A stretch of 64,000 nucleotides of DNA from Lysobacter terrestris. GTDB taxonomy: Bacteria; Pseudomonadota; Gammaproteobacteria; Xanthomonadales; Xanthomonadaceae. The notes beneath the pieces are model-generated. The model ran no database searches. It was not told where the DNA came from and saw nothing but the letters and a program-made list of their open reading frames with translations. Location: contig NZ_CP060820.1 in assembly GCF_014489475.1 (NCBI RefSeq), positions 2,310,001-2,374,000 on the forward strand, read 5' to 3'. Below, piece by piece: positions 1 to 9,464 of the stretch. Positions within the stretch are counted from its first letter, which is position 1. Every line of letters begins with the position of its first letter. Both the position numbers and the translations under genes were made by a program.

Positions 1-999
1 GAACCCGCCCTGAAGCAGCGAGTGGTTGGTGCAGTTGTGTTGGTGGCATTGGCGGTGATCTTCCTGCCCATGCTGATCAAGGGCCCGGCGCCCGAAAGCG
101 GCGTCTCCGATGTCCCCCTCGACCTCCCCGCGGCCCCGCAGGGCGACGGCAGCCTGCAGACCCGTGAATTGCCCCTGGTCGCGCCCGGTGCGGCGCCCAC
201 CAGCGGCGTGGTGGGCATGGATGCGAGCCAGCCCGAGGCCACGGCCGCGGATGGTGCGTCCACCGGCATGCAGCCGGCGGCGACCGCGGGCGGTGATTAC
301 GCGGTGACCTTCGGCCGCTACGCCACCGCCGCGGACGCGGACAAGGTCGTCGCCGCACTGCGCAACGCGCAGCTGCCCGGTTACCAGGAAGCGGTGAGCG
401 ACAAGGGTCGCGCCCTCTACGGCGTGCGCATCGGCCCGTTTGCCACGCAGGCCGATGCCGAATCCGCGCGCCTGCGCGCCGCGCAGGTGCGCGACGACGT
501 CGGCGCCAAGGTGATCGCGCTGAATGCGGATGCGGCCAGCCCGGCCACCGCCGCGCCGTCGCCTGCGCCGGCCCAACCGGCCGCCTCGCAACCCATCGCC
601 GCCGCCAGCGCGCCGGTATCCAGGCCCGAGCCGCTCGCCGAAACCCGTCCGGCCGCGCCCAAGCCCACCGCGCCGACCCCGGCCAAGCCCGTGGCGCCGA
701 AGCCGGCTGCCCCGGCACCGGTCGCGACGACTGCAAAGCCCGTCGCGCCCGCGGCCGCCGGCACCGGCTTCGCCGTGCAGCTGGGCGCGTTCTCCAGTGC
801 GGAGGAAGCGACCAAGCTGCGCGACCGCGCACGCGCCGCCGGCCTGCGCGCCTTCGTCGAATCCGTGCGCACCGACAAGGGCGTGCTGAGCCGGGTGCGC
901 GTCGGGCCGGTGCTGACGCGCGCCGAAGCCGACCAGCTCAAGGCCCAGGTGGCCGCGAAGCTGGGCATCGGCGACGCGATCGTGAAGCCGCACCCGTAA
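1..999 (+). CDS. dedD: DedD-like SPOR-domain cell division protein, 5' partial
   Basis: Inner-membrane protein that binds septal peptidoglycan through SPOR domains during division. The frame is open from base 1 and encodes EPALKQR just before the GTG at 22, matching the usual DedD N-terminus (M-x-x-ALKQR), so the real start probably lies a few bases outside the window and the GTG at 22 is internal. One transmembrane segment follows (nt 22-80), then a long Ala/Pro-rich periplasmic linker. Two SPOR-like repeats are visible: nt about 292-490 (DYAVTFGRYAT) and nt about 763-990 (FAVQLGAFSS). Most DedD proteins carry only the C-terminal one. The order dedD-cvpA-purF is the same as in Escherichia coli, supporting the assignment. 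Confidence 0.88.
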   Translation, partial: EPALKQRVVGAVVLVALAVIFLPMLIKGPAPESGVSDVPLDLPAAPQGDGSLQTRELPLVAPGAAPTSGVVGMDASQPEATAADGASTGMQPAATAGGDYAVTFGRYATAADADKVVAALRNAQLPGYQEAVSDKGRALYGVRIGPFATQADAESARLRAAQVRDDVGAKVIALNADAASPATAAPSPAPAQPAASQPIAAASAPVSRPEPLAETRPAAPKPTAPTPAKPVAPKPAAPAPVATTAKPVAPAAAGTGFAVQLGAFSSAEEATKLRDRARAAGLRAFVESVRTDKGVLSRVRVGPVLTRAEADQLKAQVAAKLGIGDAIVKPHP

Positions 1000-1048
1000 C
1001 GCGATTCGCGCCGGGCGTGGCAGGCAAGGGATGTAGGAGCAACAAGCC

Positions 1049-1792
1049 ATGACGGCGTTGGACTGGATCTTGCTGCTGGTCGTCGGCGTGTCGGGCCTGC
1101 TCGGCCTGCTGCGCGGGATGATCGGCGTGGTGGTGTCGCTGGTGGCTTGGTTGCTGGCGGGACTGGCCGCATATCTGTTCGGCGGCGACGTGGGCCAGGG
1201 CCTGGTCACCGATGGCCAGCTGGGCTGGGGCGAATACCTGGGCGGTTATGCGCTCAGTTTCGCCGTCGTCTGGATCGCGGTGGCGCTGGTCGGGCTGCTC
1301 GTGCGCCGGCTCGCGCACGAGGCCGGGCTGTCGGGCGTGGATCGCCTGTTCGGCTTCGGCCTGGGCGTGGTGCGCGGCCTGTTCTTCGCCTGCGTGCTGC
1401 TGTTGCTGCTGGGCCTGACCAGCATCCCCGGCAAGCGCGCGTGGCAGGAATCCGCCGGCGTCGCGCTGCTGTCGCCGGTGGCGCACTGGATGCGCGGCGC
1501 GCTGCCGCCGTGGATGGCGCAGCGGGTGGACCTGGAAGGCCGCGGTGGCTCGCTGCAGGCGCAGGTGCAGACGCAGGCGCAACAACTCAAGCGGGTGCTG
1601 CCGGAAGGCTTGCCCGCGGCAATTCCGGACGTGCTGTCCGACGGCAGGCTGTCCGCTGGTGCGCTGCCGGACGCACTGCCCCAAATCCTGCCGCCGGCAG
1701 CGTCGCGCAAGACGCCGCCGGCGGATCCAACACTGGTTACCCCGGATCCACCCGCGAATGGCCCGCAGCCGGACGCGAAGCGGGTCCACTGA
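1049..1792 (+). CDS. cvpA: CvpA family membrane protein
   Basis: 247-residue CvpA (colicin V production) family protein of the inner membrane; its biochemical role is not settled. The first roughly 145 residues contain four hydrophobic segments (starting LDWILLLVVGVSGLLGLLRG), the normal family architecture. A longer than usual hydrophilic Pro-rich C-terminal tail follows, ending just before purF. The gap to purF is 18 bp, so cotranscription is likely, as in many proteobacteria where cvpA precedes purF. The start ATG at 1049 is preceded by GTAGGAGCAA, which supplies a plausible ribosome binding site. Confidence 0.9.
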   Translation: MTALDWILLLVVGVSGLLGLLRGMIGVVVSLVAWLLAGLAAYLFGGDVGQGLVTDGQLGWGEYLGGYALSFAVVWIAVALVGLLVRRLAHEAGLSGVDRLFGFGLGVVRGLFFACVLLLLLGLTSIPGKRAWQESAGVALLSPVAHWMRGALPPWMAQRVDLEGRGGSLQAQVQTQAQQLKRVLPEGLPAAIPDVLSDGRLSAGALPDALPQILPPAASRKTPPADPTLVTPDPPANGPQPDAKRVH

Positions 1793-1810
1793 CAACAAAG
1801 GTTCATCGCT

Positions 1811-3286
1811 ATGTGCGGCATTCTCGGAATCGTCGGCAACACGGATGTCGCCGCCCAGCTCTACGACGGCCTGACGGTGCTGCAGCACCGCGGCCAGGAT
1901 GCGGCCGGTATTGCTACTGCCGACGGCGGCAAGCTGCGCGTGCACAAGGGCAACGGCCTGGCCAGCGACGTGTTCGACGAGGACGCGATGCAGCTGCTGC
2001 AGGGCCGCTTCGGCATCGCCCATTGCCGCTATCCCACCGCGGGCTCGGAAGGTTCGGACGAGGCGCAACCGTTCTACGTGAATTCGCCGTACGGCATCGC
2101 GCTGGCGCACAACGGCAACCTGATCAACACCGACAAGCTGCGCCGCGAGGTGTTCGAGCAGGACCTGCGCAACGTCAACACCGAGTCCGACTCGGAAGTG
2201 CTGCTCAACGTGTTCGCGCACGAGCTGAGCCTGCAGAAGGCGCTGACGCCGGACGCCGTGTTCAAGGCGATCGAAGGCGTGAACCGCCGTTGCATCGGCG
2301 GCTACGCGGTGGTGATCTCGGTGCTGGGCCTGGGCCTGGTCGCGTTCCGCGATCCGCACGGCATCCGCCCGCTGGTGTTGGGCAAGCGCGCCGGCAAGAA
2401 CGGCGCCACCGACGAATACGCCGTCGCCTCCGAATCCGTCGCCCTCGACCTGCTCGGTTTCGAGCGCGTGCGCGACGTCGGACCGGGCGAATGCATCGTG
2501 GTCACCGCGCGCGGCGAACTGTTCAGTCAGCAGACCGCGCCGGCACAGGTGCACACCCCGTGCATCTTCGAATACGTGTACTTCGCGCGCCCCGACTCGA
2601 TGATGGACAACATCTCGGTGCACAAGGCGCGCATGCGCATGGGCCAGAAGCTCGGCGAGAAGATCCTGCGCCTGATGCCCGACCACGACATCGACACGGT
2701 GATCCCGATCCCGGACACCTCGCGCGATGCGGCGCTGGAAATCGCCAACGTGCTGGGCGTGAAGTACCGCGAAGGCTTCATCAAGAACCGCTACGTCGGC
2801 CGCACCTTCATCATGCCGGGGCAGGGCCAGCGCGCGAAGTCGGTGCGCCGCAAGCTCAATCCGATCCCGCTGGAATTCCGCAACCGCGTGGTGCTGCTGG
2901 TCGACGACTCGATCGTGCGCGGCACCACCTCGCAGCAGATCGTGCAGATGGCGCGCGACGCCGGCGCGCGCAAGGTCTACCTCGCCTCGGCGGCGCCGCC
3001 GGTGCGCTTCCCCAACGTCTACGGCATCGACATGCCGTCGGCCGAGGAGCTGGTCGCGCACGATCGCAGCGAGGAAGAAGTGCAGAAGCTGCTCGGTTGC
3101 GACTGGCTGATCTACCAGGACCTGGCCGATCTCGAGGAAGCCGTGTCCGGACCGAAGCAGCGCATGGAGCACTTCGACTCGTCCTGCTTCAACGGCGAGT
3201 ACGTCACCGGCATCGAGGAAGGCTACTTCGACCGCATCAAGCAGCTGCGTTCGGACGAGGCCAAGAAGACCCGGCGCGCGTCGTAG
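1811..3286 (+). CDS. purF: Amidophosphoribosyltransferase
   Basis: First committed enzyme of purine synthesis: converts PRPP and glutamine to 5-phosphoribosylamine in the cytosol. The protein starts MCGILGIVG, so Cys2 becomes the N-terminal nucleophile of the class II glutamine amidotransferase domain (residues 2 to about 235) after Met removal. The phosphoribosyltransferase domain follows, with the PRPP loop [14 protein letters not shown] near residues 360-374. Length (491) is slightly below the E. coli enzyme (505). It directly follows cvpA. An inverted pair of REP-like palindromes lies immediately downstream (3314-3422). Confidence 0.97.
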   Translation: MCGILGIVGNTDVAAQLYDGLTVLQHRGQDAAGIATADGGKLRVHKGNGLASDVFDEDAMQLLQGRFGIAHCRYPTAGSEGSDEAQPFYVNSPYGIALAHNGNLINTDKLRREVFEQDLRNVNTESDSEVLLNVFAHELSLQKALTPDAVFKAIEGVNRRCIGGYAVVISVLGLGLVAFRDPHGIRPLVLGKRAGKNGATDEYAVASESVALDLLGFERVRDVGPGECIVVTARGELFSQQTAPAQVHTPCIFEYVYFARPDSMMDNISVHKARMRMGQKLGEKILRLMPDHDIDTVIPIPDTSRDAALEIANVLGVKYREGFIKNRYVGRTFIMPGQGQRAKSVRRKLNPIPLEFRNRVVLLVDDSIVRGTTSQQIVQMARDAGARKVYLASAAPPVRFPNVYGIDMPSAEELVAHDRSEEEVQKLLGCDWLIYQDLADLEEAVSGPKQRMEHFDSSCFNGEYVTGIEEGYFDRIKQLRSDEAKKTRRAS

Positions 3287-3313
3287 GGCTTTGCGCGGGA
3301 TTCGCAATATTGT

Positions 3314-3422
3314 CGTCATCCCGGCGAATGCCGGGATCCAGCCTTTGACGTTGCTTCGCCAATCAACGACACGGGCTGGGCTGAAACCCGAGAGCTGGAT
3401 CCCGGCATTCGCCGGGATGACG
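3314..3422. repeat. REP-like inverted pair, family A copy 1
   Basis: Two 29-base elements face each other at 3314-3342 and 3394-3422. Each contains the palindrome CCCGGCGAATGCCGGG or its complement with flanking GTCAT and CCAG bases. The same element occurs at 39453-39553 and 41191-41290, and a variant at 52272-52387. It fills the gap between purF and the DUF455 gene, with about 10 bases to the next start codon. Confidence 0.85.
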
Positions 3423-3432
3423 ATCAAAGACG

Positions 3433-4263
3433 ATGAGTAAGTCGCTTTTCGAAGTCGCGCGATCCTGTCTCGACGCCGCGTCGCCCGAGGACAAGGTCGC
3501 GCGCAGTTTCGCTGCGGCGGAAGCCTTCCGTTGCGGCCAATTGCCGATACGCGGCGACGCCCCGGCACCGGAACCCATCCGCATGCCCGGCCGCCCCGCA
3601 CGGCCGCAGCTGGTGCACCCGCGCGAACTGCCGCGCCGCGGCTTCGGTTCGAAGGAAGGCCTGGCGGCCTTCATCCATGCCGTCGCGCACATCGAGTTCA
3701 ACGCGATCGACCTGGCGTGGGACGCCGCGTACCGCTTCCGCGGCCTGCCCGAGGCGTTCTACGCCGACTGGGTCGGCGTCGCCGTTGATGAAGCGCGCCA
3801 CTTCGCGATGCTGCGCGAACGCCTGCAGCAGCTCGGATACGACTACGGCGACTTCGACGCGCACAACGGCCTGTGGGAGATGGCCGAGAAGACCGCGCAC
3901 GATGGCCTCGCGCGCATGGCGCTGGTGCCGCGCGTGCTCGAGGCGCGCGGGCTGGACGTCACCCCGGGCATGATCGTGAAGCTGCGCTCGCTCGGCGATG
4001 CCGCGACCGCCGACATCCTCGAGGTGATCCTGCGCGAGGAGGTCGCGCATGTCGCGGCCGGTTCGCGCTGGTACCGCTGGTATTGCGAACGCGCCGGCAT
4101 CGAGCCGCGCGCGCGCTTCCGCGAACTGCTGCGCGAATACGCCGGCGGGGTGCTGCACGGCCCGTTCAATACCGCGGCGCGGCTGGAAGCCGGTTTCGAC
4201 GCCGACGAACTGCACAGCCTGCAGGCCGAAGCCGCCGCGGCCGCAGGCGTCACCGCCCGCTAA
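3433..4263 (+). CDS. DUF455 family ferritin-like protein
   Basis: 276-residue member of the DUF455 ferritin-like family, related to the MiaE-type di-iron four-helix bundle. Candidate di-iron ligands are visible in order: Glu88 in AHIEFNAID, Glu120/His123 in DEARH, and Glu202/His206 in REEVAH. The oxidation substrate is unknown. The ATG at 3433 lies only 10 bases after a REP-like palindrome and has no clear Shine-Dalgarno sequence. The protein is soluble with no signal peptide. Family assignment is firm; function is not, and RNA modification is only a guess by analogy to MiaE. Confidence 0.85.
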   Translation: MSKSLFEVARSCLDAASPEDKVARSFAAAEAFRCGQLPIRGDAPAPEPIRMPGRPARPQLVHPRELPRRGFGSKEGLAAFIHAVAHIEFNAIDLAWDAAYRFRGLPEAFYADWVGVAVDEARHFAMLRERLQQLGYDYGDFDAHNGLWEMAEKTAHDGLARMALVPRVLEARGLDVTPGMIVKLRSLGDAATADILEVILREEVAHVAAGSRWYRWYCERAGIEPRARFRELLREYAGGVLHGPFNTAARLEAGFDADELHSLQAEAAAAAGVTAR

Positions 4264-4307
4264 CAGTCCCGCCGCCAGCATGCGGCCGTCCCGATGGAGC
4301 CGTATCC

Positions 4308-4790
4308 ATGCGCCTTTCTCATTCGACCATCCTGCTGGCCGCCGTCCTGCTTCTGTGCGCCTGCCCGCGCAATACATCGACGCCCGCCGGCGACGCCCCA
4401 GCTAAGGAGGCTTCCGGCATGAGTGGTGACACGACGGCTCCGGCCAGCGCGCCGGAAACCCCGCAGGGCAAGCGCGCCGCGGGCCAGGAACACGCACCGG
4501 TGCTGGCCTTCCGCGGCTTCGGCACCGAGCCGTTCTGGAGCGCGCGCGTGGATGGCGACACGCTGGTGTTCTCCACGCCGGAGAACCAGGCAGGCACGAC
4601 CATGCATGGCCGCCGCGTGCCGTCGCTCACCGGTTTCGTCTTCATCGGCAAGGACGGCGAGCGCGACTTCCACCTGGGCCTGACCCCGGGTGCATGCAGC
4701 GACGGCATGTCGGACAACCGCTACGACTACGTGGCGACCTTCATCCTCGGCGACACGACCTACAAGGGCTGCGGCGAAGCAGCGAAGTAG
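4308..4790 (+). CDS. COG3650-type lipoprotein
   Basis: 160-residue predicted lipoprotein. The signal peptide ends with the lipobox LCAC, so Cys19 would be lipidated. A disordered linker (about 21-62) leads to a compact domain with GTEPFW at 72-77 and CSDGMSD at 130-136, the hallmarks of the COG3650 family often found beside or fused to META/HslJ-like domains. The two C-terminal cysteines (C130 and C155) could pair in the periplasm. The biochemical role is unknown. The start at 4308 was chosen because it gives a complete signal peptide. Its stop codon (4788-4790) falls in an inverted repeat shared with the end of convergent lpxH. Confidence 0.8.
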   Translation: MRLSHSTILLAAVLLLCACPRNTSTPAGDAPAKEASGMSGDTTAPASAPETPQGKRAAGQEHAPVLAFRGFGTEPFWSARVDGDTLVFSTPENQAGTTMHGRRVPSLTGFVFIGKDGERDFHLGLTPGACSDGMSDNRYDYVATFILGDTTYKGCGEAAK

Positions 4791-4880
4791 GGCGGGCTCG
4801 CCTGCCGACGACGGTCACCGCGCGAGCAAGCGCTTGCCGTCGGATGAGATGCAAAGCGGTGGGCTTGAGCCCACCCTACA
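4787..4880. repeat. Inverted repeat between convergent genes
   Basis: GTAGGGCGGGCT at 4787-4798 is matched by its near-perfect complement AGCCCACCCTAC at 4868-4879 (11 of 12). An internal palindrome GCAAGCGCTTGC lies between. The element spans the whole convergent gap between the COG3650 gene and lpxH and could end transcription from both sides. It also supplies the stop codon of the upstream gene. Confidence 0.6.
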
Positions 4881-5607
4881 GTGACGACAACCGAGCGTCG
4901 TCCTTCGATACACGCAGCACCGACCCCTGGTCGTACCAATCGCCCAGCACGATGCGCTGATGCGGCTTTCCGTCGATGTCCAGCTCGTGGATCGCCGGTC
5001 GATGCGTGTGTCCGTGGATCACCCGGCCGATGCCGAACTGCGCCAGCGTCGCGGCCACGGTCGGCGCGGACACGTCGGTGATGGTTTCCATCGTGCCCTT
5101 GTCCTGCAGCCCCGCCTGGTGCGCCTTGCTTGCCGCGCGCGCCTGCTGGGCGAACGCGAGGCGTGCGGCCAGCGGCTGCGACAGGAACTGCTGCTGCCAC
5201 GCCGGATTGCGAACCTGCGCGCGGAACTGCTGGTAGGCGACATCGTCCGTGCACAGCGTGTCGCCGTGCATGACCAGGGTCGGCTCGCCGTACAGCAGGA
5301 CCACGGCGGGGTCGGGCAGGATCGCCATCCCGGCGCGGCGCGCGTAGGCATCGCCGAGCAGGAAATCGCGGTTGCCGCGGATGAAGCGCACCGGCACGCC
5401 GGCGCCCGCCACCGCCTTCAGCTCGCGCGCGACGAAGGCGCCGGTTTCCGAGGGGTCGTCGTCGCCGACCCAGGCCTCGAACAGGTCGCCGAGGATGTAC
5501 AGCGCATCGGCGCCACGCGCCTCTTCACGCAGGAAACGGCCGAACAGCTCGGTGACCTGCGGGCGCTCGGCATCGAGGTGCAGGTCGGAAATGAAGAGGG
5601 TGGTCAT
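4876..5607 (-). CDS. lpxH: UDP-2,3-diacylglucosamine diphosphatase
   Basis: Lipid A pathway enzyme that hydrolyses UDP-2,3-diacylglucosamine to lipid X and UMP at the cytoplasmic face of the inner membrane. The calcineurin-like metallophosphoesterase motifs are complete: SDLHLD (7-12), GDLFEAW (40-46), GNRDF (78-82), MHGDTLC (113-119) and HGHTH (198-202). The length of 243 residues is normal. It converges with the COG3650 lipoprotein gene. A second copy of its first codons and leader lies upstream at 5721-5752. Confidence 0.95.
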   Translation of the reverse strand: MTTLFISDLHLDAERPQVTELFGRFLREEARGADALYILGDLFEAWVGDDDPSETGAFVARELKAVAGAGVPVRFIRGNRDFLLGDAYARRAGMAILPDPAVVLLYGEPTLVMHGDTLCTDDVAYQQFRAQVRNPAWQQQFLSQPLAARLAFAQQARAASKAHQAGLQDKGTMETITDVSAPTVAATLAQFGIGRVIHGHTHRPAIHELDIDGKPHQRIVLGDWYDQGSVLRVSKDDARLSSL

Positions 5608-5720
5608 GCGGGCATTGTAGGACTGCGTTTTTCCGTTCTGATCCTGACACCATTGTTCACCACCGTCGGCCGCGCGCGCGGCTTCAGCCCTGGCATAACG
5701 GAAGCCTGTTCGCGGGCGGG

Positions 5721-5756
5721 TCGGCGATGAAGAGGGTGGTCATGGGCGCATTTTAG
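5721..5756 (-). pseudogene. Duplicated fragment of the lpxH 5' end
   Basis: The 18 bases ATGAAGAGGGTGGTCATG at 5591-5608, covering the start of lpxH on the minus strand, recur exactly at 5727-5744. Similar flanking bases (GGTCGG before, GGGCATT or GGGCGCATTTTAGG after) extend the match. Only about six codons and the leader are copied, so no protein is expected. It looks like a short local duplication lying between lpxH and gltX. Confidence 0.6.
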
Positions 5757-5825
5757 GCGACGCCGGGCCGGGGCCGTCCGCCTCCGCTAAAATTGCCGCT
5801 TCCGCCGCCGTACCCGAGCACCACG

Positions 5826-7229
5826 ATGACCCGCACCCGCTTCGCCCCCAGCCCCACCGGTTACCTGCACATCGGTGGCGCGCGCACCGCGCTGTACTGC
5901 TGGCTGGAGGCGCGCCGCCACGGCGGCCAGTTCGTCCTGCGCATCGAGGACACCGACCAGGAGCGCAGCACGCAGGCGGCGATCGACGCGATCCTCGACG
6001 CGATGCAGTGGCTGGGCCTGGACTACGACGAAGGCCCGATCTACCAGACCCACCGCCTGGCGCGTTACAAGGAGGTCGCCGAACAGCTGGTCGCATCCGG
6101 CCACGCGTACTACGCCTACGAGACCAAGGAAGAACTCGAAGCCATGCGCGAAGCCGCGATGGCTGCGAACGAGAAGCCGCGCTACAACGGCGCGTACCGC
6201 GAGCAGGACGCTGGCTTCCGCGACGATCCCAACCGCGTCATCCGCTTCAAGAACCCGCTCCACGGCGTCGTGGCGTGGGAGGACAAGGTCAAGGGCCGCA
6301 TCGAGATCAGCAACACCGAACTCGACGACCTGGTGATCTTCCGTTCCGACGGCTACCCGACCTACAACTTCGCCGTCGTGGTCGACGACATCGACATGCA
6401 GATCAGCGACGTGGTGCGCGGCGACGACCACGTCAACAACACCCCGCGCCAGATCAACATCTACCGCGCGCTCGGCAAGCCGGTGCCGCATTTCGCGCAC
6501 CTGCCGATGATCCTCGACGAGCACGGCGCCAAGCTGTCCAAGCGCACCGGCGCCGCCGACGTGATGCAGTACCGCGAGATGGGCTACCTGCCGCATGCGT
6601 TGCTGAATTACCTGGTGCGCCTGGGCTGGTCGCACGGCGACCAGGAGATCTTCTCGATCGCGCAGATGACCTCGCTGTTCGACCTCAAGGACGTGAACGC
6701 GAAGGCCTCGCGCCTGGATCCGGCCAAGCTCGGCTGGCTCAACCAGCAGTACCTCAAGAGCGACGCGCCCGACGACGTGGCGAAGCACCTCGAGTGGCAC
6801 CTGCTGAACAACGGCTACGACCTGGCCAAGGGCCCGAAGGCCGCCGACATCGTCGTCGCCCTGCGCGACCGCGTGCAGACGCTGAAGGACATGGCCGAAC
6901 GCGCCGCGGTGTGGTTCCAGCCGCTCACGCAGTACGACGATGCCGCCGTCGCCAAGTACCTCACTGCCGCCGCGCAGGCGCCGCTGGCCGATGCGCGCGA
7001 GCGCCTGGCCAGGCTCGCGTCGTGGACGGCGGAATCGGTCGCCGCCGCGCTGCACGAGACCGCCGAAGCGCTCGGCATCGGCATGGGCAAGGTCGCCCAG
7101 CCGCTGCGCGTGGCCATCACCGGCACCCAGGTCAGCCCGGACATCTCGCACACCGTGTACCTGGCCGGGCAGGGCGAAGCCGTGGCGCGCATCGACGCGG
7201 CCCTTGCAAAGCTGCCCGTCGGGGCCTAA
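5826..7229 (+). CDS. gltX: Glutamyl-tRNA synthetase
   Basis: Charges tRNA-Glu with glutamate. Class I synthetase signatures are present: the HIGH-type motif HIGG at 15-18 after [10 protein letters not shown], and the KMSKS-type motif KLSKR at about 236-240. The length of 467 residues is typical of the bacterial enzyme. The start at 5826 ([10 protein letters not shown]) was chosen over an upstream in-frame ATG at 5793 because it matches the conserved family N-terminus. zur begins 9 bases after the stop codon and is probably cotranscribed. Confidence 0.96.
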   Translation: MTRTRFAPSPTGYLHIGGARTALYCWLEARRHGGQFVLRIEDTDQERSTQAAIDAILDAMQWLGLDYDEGPIYQTHRLARYKEVAEQLVASGHAYYAYETKEELEAMREAAMAANEKPRYNGAYREQDAGFRDDPNRVIRFKNPLHGVVAWEDKVKGRIEISNTELDDLVIFRSDGYPTYNFAVVVDDIDMQISDVVRGDDHVNNTPRQINIYRALGKPVPHFAHLPMILDEHGAKLSKRTGAADVMQYREMGYLPHALLNYLVRLGWSHGDQEIFSIAQMTSLFDLKDVNAKASRLDPAKLGWLNQQYLKSDAPDDVAKHLEWHLLNNGYDLAKGPKAADIVVALRDRVQTLKDMAERAAVWFQPLTQYDDAAVAKYLTAAAQAPLADARERLARLASWTAESVAAALHETAEALGIGMGKVAQPLRVAITGTQVSPDISHTVYLAGQGEAVARIDAALAKLPVGA

Positions 7230-7238
7230 ATCAGGGTC

Positions 7239-7733
7239 ATGGGCCACAGCCACGCCTGCACCGACCCGCAACACCACGTCCACGACGGCGATGCCTTCGT
7301 GCGCGAGGTCGAGCGCGCGTGCGAGGCGCGGGGCCTGCGCCTGACCCCGATCCGCGCCAACGCGCTGCGGCTGATCGCCGATGCCGGCCGGCCGATCAAG
7401 GCCTACGACCTGCTCGACCAGATGAAGGCCACGCACGACGCCGCGGCACCGCCGACGGTCTATCGCGCGCTCGACTTCCTGCTCGAGCACGGTTTCATCC
7501 ACAAGCTGGCGTCGATCAATGCGTACGTCGGTTGCCACCATCCCGGAGCGGCGCAGCACGCGGTGCCGTTCCTGATCTGCGATGGTTGCCAGTCGGCGAC
7601 GGAACTGGAAGACGCGGCGATCGTCGATTCCCTTGATGCCCGTGCACGCGCACTGGGTTTCGTGCCGCAGGCGCAGACGCTGGAAGTGCATGGGCTGTGC
7701 GCGGACTGCGCGCGGAACGCTCCCGCGGATTGA
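7239..7733 (+). CDS. zur: Fur family regulator, probable zinc uptake regulator
   Basis: 164-residue Fur superfamily repressor. A His-rich N-terminus (MGHSHACTDPQHHVHD) precedes the winged helix (RLTPIRANALRLIADA, then PPTVYRALDFLLEHG). The dimerisation domain has the CDGC and CADC pairs expected for the structural zinc site. I prefer Zur over Fur because a zinc uptake locus with two Zur-box-like palindromes starts 1.8 kb downstream and because of the His/Cys-rich metal sites. It probably represses that locus when zinc is plentiful. Confidence 0.85.
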   Translation: MGHSHACTDPQHHVHDGDAFVREVERACEARGLRLTPIRANALRLIADAGRPIKAYDLLDQMKATHDAAAPPTVYRALDFLLEHGFIHKLASINAYVGCHHPGAAQHAVPFLICDGCQSATELEDAAIVDSLDARARALGFVPQAQTLEVHGLCADCARNAPAD

Positions 7734-7772
7734 ATTAAGCCGCAGTGAGTGCCTTAGCGTTGTAGCCGGGTT

Positions 7773-9014
7773 TCATGCCGTCGCCGGTTGCACCGCCGTC
7801 CGCGCTTCGCGGATCGGCAGGTTCGCCACGGCGGCCAGCAGCGCCAGCACCAGGTCGGCGTACCACATCCAGGTGTAGCCGCCGAAGCGCTCGACCACGA
7901 GGCCGCCGACCCACGCGCCGAGGAAGCCGCCGATCTGGTGCGACAGCAGCGTCAGCCCGAACAGCGTGCCCAGGTAGCGCGGGCCGAACAGCTTGCCGAC
8001 CAGCCCGGCCGTCGGCGGCACGGTGGCGAGCCAGGTCACGCCCAGGCCGGCCGCGAACAGGAAGAACGTCAGCGGCGTCGGCGGCGAAACCATGTACACC
8101 GCGATCAGCACGGCGCGGCTCGCGTACATCAGCGCGAGCAGGTACTTCATGCGATAGCGCTGGCCGAGCCAGCCGATGCCGAGGCTGCCGCCGATGTTGA
8201 ACAGCCCGATCAGCGCGAGGCTGATCGCGGACACGCGCGGCGAGAGCCCGCACAGCGCGATTTCCGTCGGCAGGTGGGTGACGAGGAAGGCGATGTGCAC
8301 GCCGCAGGTGAAGAAGCCGAGGTGCAGCATCCAGTAGCTGCGATCGCGCAGGGCGATGCGCAGCTGCTCGCGCAGGGTCATCCCCGCGGGCGCCGCGGCG
8401 GCGGTCGTCGCATGGGTAGCGGCGGCGCGACGGCGCAACGGCCAGGCCAGCGGCAGCGTCGACAACGCAGCGATCGCCAGCGCCCACATCGCCGCCGCCC
8501 AGCCGAACGCGCTGATCACGGCCTGCGTGAACGGCGCGAACAGGAACTGCCCGAGCGAGCCGCCCGCATTGATCACGCCGCCGGTCATCGAGCGCTTCGC
8601 CGCCGGCACCTGCTGCGCGGTCGCGCCGATCAGGACCGAGAAGCTGCCGGCACCGGCGCCGGCAGCGGTGAGCACGCCGAGCGTCAGCATCAGGCCCCAT
8701 TCCGAATCGAAGAACGGCACCAGCGCGGTACCCGCCACCAGCAGCAGCCCGCCGAGCACGAGCACGCGGCCCGGGCCCTTCTGGTCGGCCACCGCGCCGA
8801 ACACCGGCTGCACCGCACCCCACACGAACTGCCCGATCGCCAGCGCGAAGCTGATCTGCGCGATGCCCAGCCCGGTGGCCTTGCCGATCGGGCTGACGAA
8901 CAGCCCCATCGACTGGCGGATGCCCATGGTCACCATCAGCATCGCGGTGGCGGCGAGCACCAGCGGCCAGTAGTGCGTGGAAGGCGGCGCTGCGGTCGTG
9001 CGGGTCGTGCTCAT
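7773..9014 (-). CDS. MFS transporter
   Basis: 413-residue major facilitator superfamily protein with about 12 hydrophobic segments and the loop motif GAVADQKGPGRVLVLGG between segments 2 and 3. The nearest family type from sequence feel is the YbfB/OxlT-like or monocarboxylate-type group, but the substrate cannot be read. The start at 9014 was chosen because its ATG overlaps the stop of the upstream MarR gene (ATGA), implying translational coupling. Context suggests that the MarR protein controls this transporter and that its ligand may be the exported compound. Confidence 0.85.
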   Translation of the reverse strand: MSTTRTTAAPPSTHYWPLVLAATAMLMVTMGIRQSMGLFVSPIGKATGLGIAQISFALAIGQFVWGAVQPVFGAVADQKGPGRVLVLGGLLLVAGTALVPFFDSEWGLMLTLGVLTAAGAGAGSFSVLIGATAQQVPAAKRSMTGGVINAGGSLGQFLFAPFTQAVISAFGWAAAMWALAIAALSTLPLAWPLRRRAAATHATTAAAAPAGMTLREQLRIALRDRSYWMLHLGFFTCGVHIAFLVTHLPTEIALCGLSPRVSAISLALIGLFNIGGSLGIGWLGQRYRMKYLLALMYASRAVLIAVYMVSPPTPLTFFLFAAGLGVTWLATVPPTAGLVGKLFGPRYLGTLFGLTLLSHQIGGFLGAWVGGLVVERFGGYTWMWYADLVLALLAAVANLPIREARTAVQPATA

Positions 9015-9463
9015 GCGGAGGGCCTGTCTTCGAGTTGCTGCATGGCGTGGTCGAGGTGGTGGTGCAGGGCGCCGACGCCGGCGGATCCCAGCAGCGCCTC
9101 GACGGCGTCCTGCGCCTGGCGCCACAGCGGCGCCGCAGTATCGAGCGCGGCGTGGCCGGCAGCGGTGACGCTGATGCAACGCTGGCGTCCGTCGCTGGCA
9201 ACGGCCACGAATTCGATCCACCCCGCCGCGGCGAGCGGCTTGAGGTCGCGGCTCAACGTGGTGCGGTCCATGCCGAGCTCCCGCGCCAGCGCGCCGATCG
9301 GGCGCGGCCCGCGCGAGGCGCGACGCAGGATCGAGTACTGGTTGACGTTGAGGCCGGCCGGGGCGAGTTCGCGGTCGTAGCGCTGGGTCACCAGGCGCGA
9401 CAGCTTGCGCAGGCGGAAGCAGGTGCAGAGCCCGGGTGGCGGGGCAGGCGGGTGCGTGGACAT
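9011..9463 (-). CDS. MarR family transcriptional regulator
   Basis: 150-residue winged-helix MarR regulator. The recognition region is GALARELGMDRTTLSRDLKPLAAAGWI, followed by the wing DGRQRCISVTAAG. The N-terminus has CTCFRLRKLSRLV, and these two cysteines could act as a redox sensor as in some MarR proteins, though this is only a suggestion. The start at 9463 (MSTHPPA) is preferred; ATG at 9472 and GTG at 9478 are possible but lie within the palindrome proposed as its operator. The stop codon overlaps the MFS start. Confidence 0.85.
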   Translation of the reverse strand: MSTHPPAPPPGLCTCFRLRKLSRLVTQRYDRELAPAGLNVNQYSILRRASRGPRPIGALARELGMDRTTLSRDLKPLAAAGWIEFVAVASDGRQRCISVTAAGHAALDTAAPLWRQAQDAVEALLGSAGVGALHHHLDHAMQQLEDRPSA

Positions 9464-9464
9464 A

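Noticed and set aside
938-3601. Very long minus-strand open frame opposite cvpA and purF
   Set aside because: It is rich in Arg, Gln and His with no recognisable domain, and lies antisense to well-conserved genes. High GC content makes such long shadow frames common.
5787-7691. Long minus-strand frame across gltX and zur
   Set aside because: It is antisense to firmly identified genes and has no domain or start context.
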